A stretch of 64,000 nt of DNA, taken from assembly GCF_002564105.1 (NCBI RefSeq), contig NZ_PDBX01000001.1:5146001-5210000 (forward strand). Reading direction: 5' to 3'. This DNA comes from Collimonas sp. PA-H2. Its GTDB lineage: Bacteria > Pseudomonadota > Gammaproteobacteria > Burkholderiales > Burkholderiaceae_D. Shown in pieces: positions 18,209-26,019 of the stretch. A model generated the notes under the pieces. The model did no database searches. It worked only from the letters and a program-made list of their open reading frames with translations, and was not told where the DNA came from. The position numbers and the translations under genes were made by a program. Position 1 is the first letter of the stretch. The number at the start of each line of letters is the position of its first letter.

Positions 18209-19447
18209 ATGGACCGCAGAAATTTATTGAAACTGATGGCGCTGACAGGCAGCCTGGTGATCCCGGTCGGCCGCCAGGCCTGGGCCGCGGTCGGCGACGA
18301 CAGCCAGGCTACCAGGCGCAAGCTGGTGGTGGTGATGCTGCGCGGCGCGGTCGACGGCCTGAATGTGGTTGCACCATACGGCGACGCCAACTACGCGCGC
18401 CTGCGCCCGACCATCGGCCTGGCGCGGCCCGGGCAGGACGGCGGCGCGCTGGATCTGGACGGCTATTTCGGCCTGCATCCGGCATTGGCTTCCTTGCAAG
18501 CGCTGTGGGAACAAAAGAAACTGGCTTTCATCCACGCCTCGGGTTCGCCGGACGCCACCCGCTCGCATTTCGATGCGCAGGATTATCTTGAATCCGGTAC
18601 GCCCGGCAGGAAATCGACGCAGGACGGCTGGCTGAACCGTTTGCTGACGGTCTTGCCCGGCACTGCAACGCCGACCCGGGCGATCAGCATCGGTCCGCTG
18701 ATGCCGCGCATCCTCGGCGGCCGGGCGCCGGCCACCAACCTGGCGGCGGGCGCTGCAGGCACCAAGCAATCGATACTCGACCGGCCGCAGATCGGCAGCG
18801 CTTTCGACCAGATGTATCAGGGCAGCGATAAATACGCCAGCGCCTACCAGGACGGCCGCGATGCGCACAAGGAGATCATGACGGCTTCCATGCAAGATGA
18901 AATGCAGGCCGCCAATGGCGGCGCGCCCTTGCCGAACGGCTTCCCAAACGATGCGGCGCATCTGGCCAAGCTGATGCGCAACGATCCCAAGATCCAGATC
19001 GCTTTCGTGGCGCTGGGCGGCTGGGATACGCATGCCAACCAGGGCAACGGCAAAGGCCAGCTGGCCAACCGGCTGGCGCCACTGGGGCAGGGGCTGGCGA
19101 CGCTGGCGCAAGGCCTGGGACCTATGTTCGACGACACCACCATTGTGGTGATGTCTGAGTTCGGCCGTACCGCACGCCAGAACGGCAACGGCGGCACCGA
19201 TCACGGCCACGGCAATGTGATGTGGGTGCTGGGCGGCGGGGTTGCCGGCGGCAAGGTGTACGGCGACTGGCAGGGGCTGGGCGAGGCCCAGTTGCATGAA
19301 GGACGCGATCTGCCGGTCACCACGGATTTCCGTTCGGTGCTGGCGCAGGTCAGCGAACGCCATCTGCGCTTGAGCGACCAGCAACTGGTTCAAGTATTCC
19401 CGGCGATGCCAGCGGCCAATCCCGGACTCAATTTCCTGCGCAGCTGA
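18209..19447 (+). CDS. DUF1501 domain protein with Tat signal
   Basis: 412-aa partner of the DUF1800 protein. The N-terminus MDRRNLLKLMALTGS carries a twin-arginine pattern, so it is probably exported folded. Motifs of the alkaline-phosphatase-like DUF1501 group: HASGSPDATRSHFDAQDYLE, LGGWDTHANQG, SEFGRTARQNGNGGTDHGHG. The latter contain candidate metal ligands (Asp, His). AGGAG at 18198-18202 suits the ATG at 18209 (6-nt spacing) better than the adjacent ATG at 18206. Role unknown. Confidence 0.88.
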   Translation: MDRRNLLKLMALTGSLVIPVGRQAWAAVGDDSQATRRKLVVVMLRGAVDGLNVVAPYGDANYARLRPTIGLARPGQDGGALDLDGYFGLHPALASLQALWEQKKLAFIHASGSPDATRSHFDAQDYLESGTPGRKSTQDGWLNRLLTVLPGTATPTRAISIGPLMPRILGGRAPATNLAAGAAGTKQSILDRPQIGSAFDQMYQGSDKYASAYQDGRDAHKEIMTASMQDEMQAANGGAPLPNGFPNDAAHLAKLMRNDPKIQIAFVALGGWDTHANQGNGKGQLANRLAPLGQGLATLAQGLGPMFDDTTIVVMSEFGRTARQNGNGGTDHGHGNVMWVLGGGVAGGKVYGDWQGLGEAQLHEGRDLPVTTDFRSVLAQVSERHLRLSDQQLVQVFPAMPAANPGLNFLRS

Positions 19448-19574
19448 ATCCCTCCTTTGCAGTATTTCCCTTTTTTGCTCAGGCCACAGATCATGCTGGC
19501 TTGAGCAAAATTGTTGCCGCCTGCTTGCTGCAGTCAATTACAATTGAAATCCAGCAACACGCAAAGAGGGAAAC

Positions 19575-19901
19575 ATGCTCGTCGTTACAACAGAAAACAT
19601 CTCCGGTTATCGCGTCAAGGAAGTCAAAGGCCAGGTATTCGGACTGGTGGTGCGCAGCCGCGGGCTGGCCGGCAACATCATGGCCGGGCTGCGCTCCATC
19701 ATTGGCGGCGAAATCACGGAATACACACAATTGCTGGAAGAAGCACGCCGCCATGCGGTCGACCGCATGGTCAAGAACGCCCACCGGATGGGCGCCAACG
19801 CCGTGGTGATGATGCGCTTCGACTCTTCCGAAATGGGCCAGACCATGAGTGAAATCGTGGCCTACGGCACGGCCGTGATCATCGAACCCGTGGCGCCCTG
19901 A
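19575..19901 (+). CDS. ybjQ: YbjQ family (UPF0145) heavy-metal-binding-domain protein
   Basis: 108-aa YbjQ protein: MLVVTTENISGYRVKEVKGQ, GLAGNIMAGLRSIIGGE, EARRHAVDRMVKNAHRMGANAVVMMRFD are hallmark blocks. Family members form pentameric barrels of unknown function and are labelled heavy-metal binding. Two nt upstream of the next small membrane protein, so they form an operon. AGAGG-like SD precedes the ATG. Confidence 0.92.
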   Translation: MLVVTTENISGYRVKEVKGQVFGLVVRSRGLAGNIMAGLRSIIGGEITEYTQLLEEARRHAVDRMVKNAHRMGANAVVMMRFDSSEMGQTMSEIVAYGTAVIIEPVAP

Positions 19902-19903
19902 CC

Positions 19904-20206
19904 ATGTTGCGCCTGGCCTTGCTTGGATTCGCCGTACTGCTGACCGGCGCCGGCATCTTTTGCAATATCCGCGGCGCGCCGGCGGCGTTTCCATTGACCA
20001 CCTGGGGCTTGATTCTGGTGGTCGCGGTGCTGGCGGAGCGCTGGCGCTATAAGCGCAAGCACCTGGCTGACGACGGTCCCTGGCAGGAAACCGGGGAACG
20101 CTTCGTCGATCCGGAATCAGGCCGCCTGATGACCGTCCAATACAGTCCGACCAGCGGCGAGCGGCGCTATGTTGCCGTCGGCGAAGATCCCGAGATCGCG
20201 CCATAA
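19904..20206 (+). CDS. Small inner-membrane protein, unknown function
   Basis: 100 aa; two N-terminal hydrophobic helices (LALLGFAVLLTGAGIF and LTTWGLILVVAVLAE) followed by a basic then polar cytosolic tail (FVDPESGRLMTVQYSPTSGERRYV). I do not recognise a named family. Immediately downstream of ybjQ, which suggests shared function or regulation. Confidence 0.72.
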   Translation: MLRLALLGFAVLLTGAGIFCNIRGAPAAFPLTTWGLILVVAVLAERWRYKRKHLADDGPWQETGERFVDPESGRLMTVQYSPTSGERRYVAVGEDPEIAP

Positions 20207-20260
20207 TATGGCAAGGGCGCTGGCAAGCAGCGCCGCCGCAACGTTAACCTGCAATCAGAT

Positions 20261-21436
20261 ATGACACAAATACTAGGCCCCTCATTCAAGCTGGTCGAAC
20301 AAATCGATGTATCGGAGCTGGCGCAAGCCGGCGGCTTTGGCAGCCGGACCCGGCCGTTATTGGTCAAAGGCGCTTTGCGCGACTGGCCGGCGCAGCAGAA
20401 CTGGTCGTTTGAAAAGATGGCGCAGTTGCGCAATAAAGACGGCTCGGAACCGGTCCGCAAGTTCCAGAACGGCCTGGTCGAACAGGGTGAAACCCAGGAA
20501 CGGCCATCGCTGCCGATTGCGCCTTACCTGCGCGAGCTGGCAGAGCTTGCCAAGGAGCCGGTAAGCGAACAGACGGGGCTGCTGCCGAACCAACGGCGGC
20601 GCCTGTTGCAGCCGGGCGAGGAATTCCATCTCAACTGGGCGCACATGCAATCGTTTACGCCGCACCGCAATTACCTGGCGCAGTGGAGCATCCTGGAAGA
20701 TTTCCCGCAGCTGCGCAGCGATTTCGATATCCGCAGCCTGTGGCCAGGCTGGCGCTGGACTTGGGAGTCGGTATTCATGGGGCCGGCCAATACTCACACC
20801 GGACTGCACCGCGACGTCCCCAACAACTGGTTTTGCCAGGCGCGCGGAGTCAAGGAATTCGTCATGTTCCCGCCTTCCGAAGAAGCCTTCATGAATCCGT
20901 CCAGCAAATACGACTGGGGCGCCACGCTCAGCACCATCAATATCGCCCGTTTCGACGAGCATCCGGAGCAGCTGCGTGCGCTGGAGCAAGCCAAGGGACT
21001 GTACGCGCGGGTGGAGCAGGGCGATGCCTTGTTCATTCCGAAGCGGACCTGGCATGCAGTGGTTTCGCTGGCGCCGTCGATCAGCCTGGCGGTATTCGGC
21101 CTGACCGCGAAAGAGATCCTGCTGAGCGGCGTGCCGACGGCGACCAAGGACCTGCTGCATAATATGCATCTGTACCGCTGGGGCACTGCATCTGCCACAA
21201 ACATATCGCGTAACCGCGTTCTCGGCTTATCGGAATACCGCTTCACAAACAGATGCCGCTGGCCGATCTTCCTGCAGTCCAGCGCTGGCATGAGCGCCTC
21301 AGGGAACTGCCGGCATGGCGCGAGCCATTTCCTTCTTGATGCTACGGCGATATCTGTTGAGATGACGGCGGCGTATCAGTCGCCCAGTTTTGCCCGCAGT
21401 TGCTCAAGGCGGGCATACATCGCCAATGCTGTCTGA
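20261..21436 (+). CDS. Cupin-8/JmjC-like Fe(II)/2-oxoglutarate oxygenase, C-terminus probably frameshifted
   Basis: As read, 391 aa. Residues 1-300 form a JmjC/cupin_8 domain: LLVKGALRDWPAQQNW at the start, the facial triad His183/Asp185 in THTGLHRDVPNNW and His265 in PKRTWHAVVSL. After HLYRWG the sequence becomes unlike any domain and runs 51 bp into the convergent sulfotransferase gene. Adding one G to the GGGG run at 21180-21183 would instead give a short Cys/His-rich tail (HCICHKHIA) and a TAA at 21211-21213, so the natural end is probably 21213. Such enzymes hydroxylate proteins or small molecules; target unknown. Confidence 0.8.
   Translation: MTQILGPSFKLVEQIDVSELAQAGGFGSRTRPLLVKGALRDWPAQQNWSFEKMAQLRNKDGSEPVRKFQNGLVEQGETQERPSLPIAPYLRELAELAKEPVSEQTGLLPNQRRRLLQPGEEFHLNWAHMQSFTPHRNYLAQWSILEDFPQLRSDFDIRSLWPGWRWTWESVFMGPANTHTGLHRDVPNNWFCQARGVKEFVMFPPSEEAFMNPSSKYDWGATLSTINIARFDEHPEQLRALEQAKGLYARVEQGDALFIPKRTWHAVVSLAPSISLAVFGLTAKEILLSGVPTATKDLLHNMHLYRWGTASATNISRNRVLGLSEYRFTNRCRWPIFLQSSAGMSASGNCRHGASHFLLDATAISVEMTAAYQSPSFARSCSRRAYIANAV
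21214..21339 (+). pseudogene. Remnant of a glutathione S-transferase C-terminus
   Basis: In the frame after the TAA at 21211, a tail-like stretch reads LPAVQRWHERLRELPAWREP then ends at TGA 21337-21339. This pattern (PAVxRWxxRLxxLPAW) is what ends many bacterial glutathione transferases. The N-terminal domain and most of the C-terminal domain are absent. Identification rests on roughly 25 residues, so it is tentative. Confidence 0.42.
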
Positions 21437-22386
21437 AGATCTGCAGGCGCACAAGATTCTTTCTTTTCCTCGGCAAATCCCTGTTCCGGATATTTTGCGT
21501 GAAAACACGAACGGACTGCCATCTCCGCCGTTTCTGTTTGATCCAGGGCTACACCCGAAAATTCAGCCAGCCGGCGCACGATTTCAATGCCTCCCTGCCT
21601 GTAATCCAGCAGGAGTGAACGATCATCTTTTTCGGCGATGAGCAAAAATTGCGAATAATAATATTCCAGCACCTTGGCGATATAGCGGTCGCCGTCGCAG
21701 CTTGCCGATTCTGCCTGTGACATGCCGAACAGTTCCGGTTCAAGCAGCCCCGGCACGGCCTGCATCCCACGCCGCTTCTGATGTGAAAAAACCACTTCGT
21801 CCGGGGTGCGATACAGCAGTACGAATGGAACGTCCGGGTAGAGTCTTCTCAGCGTGCCGGCAAAAAAAACATGCCAGCTGTCGAGTTTGATGAACAAATG
21901 CTTTTCCTGCCCAAGCCTGCGCCGTCCCAGCAAAGCAATGCTGGCCTTCAACGCGGATTCCGCTCCAGAAGAATCTGCCTGGCTGCGTGACATGCGCAGC
22001 AATTCGTCGATCAAGGGTACTTCGGACAGGGCGATGTTTTTTTCGCTCAATCCAAGCAGCTGCGAGACCAGGGTCGAGCCGCAGCGCGAAACATGGAAAA
22101 TGAAAGCGCTGGGCGCAACCACATCGGTCGCGGCTGCTGCGCAATCTGTCAGGTATTCGAGGGAGCTGAGACTGGGAAAGCGCCGCTTGACTGGCGCATT
22201 GGCTCTGCAACGTAGAATCGTGTCGGCGAAGAACGGCTCGGCAATGCGCTTACCCTCCAGGTCGAGCCAGAGGCAACGCCATTGCTGTTCTTGTTGCACC
22301 AGCTTGTAGGGTATCCACTCCTCGGGGGTAGCCGCATCATCTTGCTGTATCTCTTGCCGCATCTCTTGTTGCATTGCGCTATTCAT
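21376..22386 (-). CDS. Sulfotransferase family protein
   Basis: 336 aa. The PAPS 5'-phosphosulfate loop is visible at residues 95-110 (FIFHVSRCGSTLVSQLL), followed by the helix SEVPLIDELL and a second strand LLYRTPDEVVFSHQKRRG, where the Arg/Ser of the 3'-phosphate site are expected. The acceptor substrate is unknown. Starts 8 nt inside the end of the Asp/Asn hydroxylase gene, so the two are one operon and may act on the same target. Cytoplasmic, no signal peptide. Confidence 0.82.
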   Translation of the reverse strand: MNSAMQQEMRQEIQQDDAATPEEWIPYKLVQQEQQWRCLWLDLEGKRIAEPFFADTILRCRANAPVKRRFPSLSSLEYLTDCAAAATDVVAPSAFIFHVSRCGSTLVSQLLGLSEKNIALSEVPLIDELLRMSRSQADSSGAESALKASIALLGRRRLGQEKHLFIKLDSWHVFFAGTLRRLYPDVPFVLLYRTPDEVVFSHQKRRGMQAVPGLLEPELFGMSQAESASCDGDRYIAKVLEYYYSQFLLIAEKDDRSLLLDYRQGGIEIVRRLAEFSGVALDQTETAEMAVRSCFHAKYPEQGFAEEKKESCAPADLQTALAMYARLEQLRAKLGD

Positions 22387-23077
22387 CGATATCCGCCTCG
22401 GCTTCCAGTTGCTTGATCAATCGCTCTGCCGTGTCGGTTTTCATCTCCGACAACTGCGCGATCACCATGGTGCGCGTTGCTCGGTCCAGCCTGCTGCTGC
22501 GCGCCTCCGCAGCGAAATCGTAGCCCACCTGACGGAATAGCGTATCTGACCAGTCATTCCTTTTGCAGTCCAGGATCAGGTTGGTGCGCGCTGTGGCGCC
22601 GCAATTCTCGACACTGTGCGGCTGGCTGAAATCGGCATACCAGCATTCGCCTTCCCGCATGTCCAAAGCATGTCCGCCAACCAGGAATCGCACTTGCGTG
22701 CTGGTCTCGATCGGAATGTGTACGCGAAAGACATCGAACTGATAGCCGGTATGCACATCCCGATGTTCCTTGATATGCGCGCCGGGCGCCAGGCGCAGCA
22801 GCCTGGTCGACTCTATCTCGCATTCGAAGAGGCCGAGGATGCTGGCGATGTAAGGGCAAAGGCCGAGCACAGGCGTATCGATATAGCCGGCGCTGCCAGG
22901 GTGCGAATAGATATCGTCCGCCTTGCCGGAGGCAGAGCGCAGCGCCAGGCCGGACCACAGGCCGGAATAGTCGTCGGTATGGAAATGCCGCGACCACTCC
23001 ATGGTCTCGCACGCCCGCAAATCCTTCAGCAATTCGTCAGGATCAAAGAGCAGCGGTAATTTGAGGAATCTATTCAT
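22379..23077 (-). CDS. Aspartyl/asparaginyl beta-hydroxylase family protein
   Basis: 232-aa Fe(II)/2-oxoglutarate oxygenase of the AspH type (PF05118). Iron ligands His105 and Asp107 in IKEHRDVHTG, distal His154 in SQPHSVENCG, and Arg164 for 2-oxoglutarate are in the usual order, with WYADFSQPHSVEN as the signature. The start at 23077 (MNRFLKL) is favoured over 23125 because GAAGG lies 7-8 nt upstream. It may hydroxylate Asp/Asn in a peptide or a free amino acid. It is the first gene of the operon with the sulfotransferase. Confidence 0.88.
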   Translation of the reverse strand: MNRFLKLPLLFDPDELLKDLRACETMEWSRHFHTDDYSGLWSGLALRSASGKADDIYSHPGSAGYIDTPVLGLCPYIASILGLFECEIESTRLLRLAPGAHIKEHRDVHTGYQFDVFRVHIPIETSTQVRFLVGGHALDMREGECWYADFSQPHSVENCGATARTNLILDCKRNDWSDTLFRQVGYDFAAEARSSRLDRATRTMVIAQLSEMKTDTAERLIKQLEAEADIDE

Positions 23078-23264
23078 TCGACTACCTTCAATCCGATTGA
23101 TGCGTCGATTGCGGCGCTTCTCCACCTGCAGGCGGAGCAGGCAAAAATCTTGCGCCGAGGCACTTTATTTGAGGCAGCTCCATCCGTCAAGGCAGCTTCT
23201 GTTATAAGCTGCACCACCAGTGTGACGTCCGCCGTATTTATTTCAATTCCCGAGAAAACTCAGC

Positions 23265-23780
23265 ATGCTCACTTCTTCCTCTGCCATGCCGGCCGGCATT
23301 TCCCTGCGGCCAGCCACCACCGGCGACCAGCCTTTCCTGGCAACCCTTTATCGTTCCGCCCGGCCGGACCTGCAATTCATCGATGGCGAACCTGAATTCG
23401 TCGAAACCGTGGTAGCCCAGCAATATGCCGCGCATGTTCAGGGCGCCGGTGAGGAATATCCGAACGCCATGCATTTCGTCATCGAGAAAACCCAGGCTGC
23501 GGTCGGTGCGCTGGTGGTCGATTTCGGCCACAACGAAGTGCGCGTGATTTACATCGCTTTCATTGCCGCCGCCCGCGGCTTCGGTTACGGCAAGGCAGTC
23601 CTGCGCGGCGTGCAGCAAGCTGCAAGCAATGTGCAATGCCCGGTCGCGGTCGTGGTTTGGCACAACAATCCCGGCGCCAAGCGGATCTACCTGGAATTGG
23701 GATTCCAGGTGGAAGAATCGGAACTGATGGCCGAGCGCATGGTGTGGTATCCAGGCCGCGCCTACCTTGAATCGCCTTAG
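23265..23780 (+). CDS. GNAT family N-acetyltransferase
   Basis: 171 aa. GNAT core: ISLRPATTGDQPFLATLY at the start, then IYIAFIAAARGFGYGKAVL (acetyl-CoA loop ARGFGYG) and VVVWHNNPGAKRIYLELGFQVEE. Acceptor unknown. GNAT genes often sit next to collar and DUF6916 proteins, as here. Its TAG interlocks by 4 nt with the TAA of the convergent DUF6916-like gene. Confidence 0.85.
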   Translation: MLTSSSAMPAGISLRPATTGDQPFLATLYRSARPDLQFIDGEPEFVETVVAQQYAAHVQGAGEEYPNAMHFVIEKTQAAVGALVVDFGHNEVRVIYIAFIAAARGFGYGKAVLRGVQQAASNVQCPVAVVVWHNNPGAKRIYLELGFQVEESELMAERMVWYPGRAYLESP

Positions 23781-24097
23781 CTGAACACCACCTGAAAATA
23801 CGCGCCAGCCGGATCGCGTCCGAGCGGCGCCAGGCGCGATACGTAAACGCCTTCCAGGCGCTCGCGCTGCGGCAGATCGATCGCGCACGGGCCTTCGAGA
23901 AAAGCGGTGGCTTGCTGCGCGGTCAGCGTGACGATGAACGGCAGGCGTTGCTGTTCCGGCGCATACGGATTGCGGTACTGCGCTTTCACATTCACGCTGT
24001 CGACCAGCATCGGCAAGGTGCTGCCGTCAGGCAGTTGCAGCGTGCAGACCTGTCCGGTCGCAGGGGCGAAATAAGCGGCATCAACAAGTTCTAGCAT
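23777..24097 (-). CDS. DUF6916-like small protein
   Basis: About 106 aa, beta-rich: FAPATGQVCTLQLPDGSTLPMLVDSV, then PEQQRLPFIVTLTAQQATAFLEGPCAIDLPQ, and a C-terminal segment ending AYFQVVFS. It fits the DUF6916 pattern, a family seen beside phage-collar proteins; function unknown. I used the ATG at 24097; a TTG at 24106 would add three residues, and neither has a clear Shine-Dalgarno. A strong terminator separates it from the collar gene upstream. Confidence 0.68.
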   Translation of the reverse strand: MLELVDAAYFAPATGQVCTLQLPDGSTLPMLVDSVNVKAQYRNPYAPEQQRLPFIVTLTAQQATAFLEGPCAIDLPQRERLEGVYVSRLAPLGRDPAGAYFQVVFS

Positions 24098-24118
24098 CGG
24101 ATTCAATCTGTCGGCAAT

Positions 24119-24160
24119 GAAAAAACGGAAGCGAAGTTGGCCGGCTGCCGGCCAACTCGC
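24119..24160 (-). terminator. Intrinsic terminator after the first collar gene
   Basis: Read on the minus strand: long stem around GTTGGCCGG/CCGGCCAAC (24131-24160) with a 3-nt loop, then a run of six T (24120-24125). It lies 13 nt past the collar gene stop, so DUF6916 expression needs read-through or its own promoter. Confidence 0.85.
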
Positions 24161-24172
24161 TGTTACATTCCG

Positions 24173-24766
24173 CTAGTTACGGGACGGGAAAATACCTACC
24201 AGTGCGATGCTGAAGTTCAGCGCCAGGTAGGGATTCATGGTTCCCACGGGTGCGTTGCTGCCGGTGAGAGCATTGGTAACGGTGCCGCCGGAACTGCCGC
24301 TGCTGCCACCCAGGGGAATGGTGCCTGCGGCCGAACCCCAGATCGCTGCACCTTGCGGACCGGCAGGCGATCCGGACAGGATGTTGTTGGTCGCCGTCGG
24401 CGCCAGCAGGTTTCCAGTCGTGTTGGCCGATACCATGTAGCCGCTGCCGCCACCCGAAGGAGTGAAGGTGGCGACGTGGGTATGGGACGGCAGATTGCTG
24501 ATGGAGATCTCGATGTTTTCCGTACCGGACGCTTCGCCGATCACGCGCGGCGTCAGGCCGAGTCCGTTACCCTGGCCAATCGGTACCCGTCCTTGTAGAT
24601 TCGGCAACATGAAGTTTTGCGTGCCGTTGCCGCCATAGTTGGTGCCCAGCAGCGAGAATAAGGCTGCATATTGCTGAATGGCGAGCGTCTGGCCGTTGCA
24701 TAGCTGCCAACCGTTAGGATTGAACTGAAAACCGAACGTCATTATGCTGCCGAGAAATACTTCCAT
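24173..24766 (-). CDS. Phage tail collar domain protein (microcystin-dependent-protein type)
   Basis: 197 aa. The N-terminal collar domain shows MTFGFQFNPNGWQLCNGQTL, LFSLLGTNYGGNGTQNFMLPNLQGRVPIGQG, and the collar end SISNLPSHTHVATF, then a Gly/Ser/Thr-rich tail and the C-terminal NPYLALNFSIALVGIFPSRN. Family members form trimeric fibre-like proteins on phage tails, but bacterial stand-alone copies occur without phage genes. Paralogue of the next gene, 89 nt away. No signal peptide. Role unknown. Confidence 0.9.
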   Translation of the reverse strand: MEVFLGSIMTFGFQFNPNGWQLCNGQTLAIQQYAALFSLLGTNYGGNGTQNFMLPNLQGRVPIGQGNGLGLTPRVIGEASGTENIEISISNLPSHTHVATFTPSGGGSGYMVSANTTGNLLAPTATNNILSGSPAGPQGAAIWGSAAGTIPLGGSSGSSGGTVTNALTGSNAPVGTMNPYLALNFSIALVGIFPSRN

Positions 24767-24855
24767 GGAAATCTCCCTTGTGATTGCTGCGGTTTAAGGA
24801 CCGGTGTTATTGCTGTTTGCTGTTGTACGCGTGGTAATTTCTAGTGCGGCGATTG

Positions 24856-25446
24856 TTAGTTGCGCGAAGGGAAAATACCCGTCAACGCGATACTGAAATT
24901 CAGCGCCAGGTATGGATTCATGCTCGCCGCGGGTAAGCTGTTGCCAGTGAGGGCGTTGCTTACCGTGCCGCCGGAACCGCCGCCGCTGCCGCCCAAGGGG
25001 ATAGCCGGTGTCGTCGAGCCCCAGATCGCCCCGGCCGAGGTGCCGGCAGGCGATCCGGACAGGATGTTGTTGGTCGCGGTGGGCGCCAGCAGGTTGCCGC
25101 TGGTGTTGCCCGATACCGTGTAGCCGCCGCTGCCCGAAGGAGTAAAGGTGGCGGTATGGGTATGGGACGGTAGGTTGCTGATCCCGATCGCGATGTTTTC
25201 AGTGCCCGCCAACTCGCCAATCACGCGCGGGCTCAGCCCCGCGCCGTTACCTTGGCAAAGCGGCATCCGACCTTGCAAATTTGGCAGCAGGAAAGTTTGC
25301 ATGCCATCGCCGCCAAAGGTGGTGCCGAGCAAGGCGAACAGCGCCGAATTTTGATCAATGCTGAGCGTTTGACCGTTGCATTGCTGCCAGCCGCTGGGAT
25401 TGAACTGAAAACCGAAAGTCATGATGCTACCGAGAAATATGTTCAT
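24856..25446 (-). CDS. Phage tail collar domain protein, paralogue
   Basis: 196 aa, close paralogue of the following gene: same start (GSIMTFGFQFNPSGWQQCNGQTL), LPNLQGRMPLCQGNGAGLSPRVIGE and C-terminus. An extra Cys replaces Ile in the PLCQG segment. The start at 25446 (MNIFLGS) has GAAGGA upstream; a 69-residue extension back to 25653 in the same frame has no family likeness. First gene of a minus-strand operon; its promoter should lie in the AT-rich gap that also serves the two-partner exoprotein. Confidence 0.9.
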   Translation of the reverse strand: MNIFLGSIMTFGFQFNPSGWQQCNGQTLSIDQNSALFALLGTTFGGDGMQTFLLPNLQGRMPLCQGNGAGLSPRVIGELAGTENIAIGISNLPSHTHTATFTPSGSGGYTVSGNTSGNLLAPTATNNILSGSPAGTSAGAIWGSTTPAIPLGGSGGGSGGTVSNALTGNSLPAASMNPYLALNFSIALTGIFPSRN

Positions 25447-26019
25447 CGCATTTCCTTCAGTGAGTAGCTTGCTTTTGTAAATATCGGGTTGCTGAATGTT
25501 AACCTGCAGCAAGCCGCAGTTGAACAGGAAAATTGGAATTCGGCAATAGCATTCGACAATACTTGCATGAAAAAAATCATGGCAAAGACCCAGCAAGCCG
25601 CAATCCGACGCCAGAATTACACGGAAACAATAAAATACAATTAAGAGTAACAATTAGCTTGCGTGTAACACCTTGTCTTGGTGTAATATTTTGCTTATAA
25701 GAAAGTTGGATAGGGAAACCAGCTATGTCCCCCAGGCTGTCATTGTTTGAACGAGAGCTTTCACTTTGGCGCGCCTTGCGCCAGTCGCATCCTTTTGAAT
25801 CCGTTGTTGCAATACGATTTTCGTGAAAATCTGCCCAGCCATTTGCTGTTTTCCAGCGCAGGCAGCTTAAGCATAGTTTCTGCGTGACGAATGCGCGGCG
25901 CCAATGTCGATGCCGCACGGTTTGTTGAAGCAAGGAGCAGGTGAGCGGCTGAACACGTCTTTTGCAGGCCGCGCGCATTGTTTGGTCGAGAAGTGCAGGT
26001 TCAACCAGGAAACCATTCC
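25447..26019. other. 573-bp divergent intergenic region
   Basis: AT-rich compared with its flanks (about 25500-25720). No gene is convincing. It contains the exoprotein promoter candidate at 25673-25701, the imperfect palindrome AACACC-N7-GGTGTA at 25668-25686 overlapping that promoter, and presumably the promoter of the collar operon on the other strand. The 3' part is the long leader of the exoprotein mRNA. Confidence 0.55.
25673..25701 (+). promoter_or_regulatory. Putative sigma-70 promoter of the two-partner secretion operon
   Basis: -35 TTGTCT (4/6), 17-nt spacer, -10 TATAAG (5/6). It would give a leader of about 310 nt before the start codon at 26020. An inverted repeat overlaps the -35, which suggests repression or activation at this point. 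Confidence 0.5.

Noticed and set aside
24173..25446. Prophage or phage tail module
   Set aside because: Only collar proteins are present; no capsid, portal, tail-tube, lysis, integrase or attachment site was seen.
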